DNA of 5,957 bases from NCBI GenBank assembly GCA_026400305.1, contig JAPLPI010000197.1, positions 1-5,957 of the forward strand, given 5' to 3'. Both the position numbers and the translations under genes were made by a program. Below are positions 5,864 through 5,957 of this stretch, in pieces (the first letter of the stretch is position 1; each line of letters opens with the position of its first letter). Origin of the DNA: Alphaproteobacteria bacterium (GTDB lineage: Bacteria; Pseudomonadota; Alphaproteobacteria; Micropepsales; Micropepsaceae). The notes under the pieces were generated by a model. It saw nothing but the letters and a program-made list of their open reading frames with translations. It searched no databases and was not told the origin of the DNA.

Positions 5864-5957
5864 CGCGCCATGCCCTTCAACGCTTCGCGGATCAGGGCGC
5901 CGGTCTCGGTCTCCTCGCCCAGCGCCTGCACCGCGCGCGCTACCGCTTCGGTGGCGC
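5860..5957 (-). CDS. ruvA: RuvA, Holliday junction-binding protein (C-terminus only)
   Basis: The last 31 codons plus stop of a frame entering from the right edge. The residues include [13 protein letters not shown], then [12 protein letters not shown] and a TGA. This matches RuvA domain III, a small helical domain that contacts RuvB and characteristically ends in a L-I-R-x-A-L-K-like helix. Position directly before ruvB, with an ATGA stop/start overlap (5860-5863), supports the call. The DNA-binding domains lie outside the window. Confidence 0.85.
   Translation of the reverse strand, partial: ATEAVARAVQALGEETETGALIREALKGMAR

Overview
The window is a GC-rich chromosomal segment carrying the Tol-Pal cell-envelope operon together with the end of the ruv Holliday-junction genes. 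All recognisable genes lie on the minus strand. In transcription order (high to low coordinate) they are ruvA (3' end only), ruvB, ybgC, tolQ, tolR, tolA, tolB, pal and the first 28 codons of cpoB (ybgF). The order ruvAB-ybgC-tolQRAB-pal-cpoB, the GC-rich codon use, the Pro/Glu-rich TolA and the paired cysteines in Pal and TolA fit a Gram-negative alphaproteobacterium. Genus cannot be fixed from sequence reading alone.

Right part (about 4820-5957): ruvA and ruvB overlap by ATGA, and ruvB and ybgC overlap by 8 nt, so these three look translationally linked. RuvAB is the branch-migration motor of recombinational repair. YbgC is a hot-dog-fold acyl-CoA thioesterase commonly placed first in tol-pal operons.

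Middle (about 2100-4374): after a 74-nt leader containing two symmetric elements comes tolQ, then tolR (TGATG, one-base overlap) and tolA (apparent 32-nt overlap). TolQ and TolR form the proton-driven inner-membrane motor. TolA carries its force across the periplasm. tolB follows after a 70-nt gap.

Left part (1-810): tolB is followed by a 128-nt, strongly AT-rich gap with a long hairpin starting in the tolB stop codon, then pal (outer-membrane lipoprotein). A terminator-like hairpin and a T run lie between pal and the cpoB start. TolB and CpoB are periplasmic. Together the proteins couple the proton motive force to outer-membrane constriction and peptidoglycan remodelling at division.

No RNA genes, insertion sequences, CRISPR arrays or other mobile features were seen, and no gene-free stretch exceeds 130 nt. 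I do not see an undescribed system here. The points worth a second look are an ExbB-like signal-peptide extension on TolQ, and the non-coding elements in the four intergenic gaps: two hairpins, a 17-bp dyad, a 10-mer shared by the tolQ and pal leaders, and a repeat plus mini-ORF ahead of tolB.
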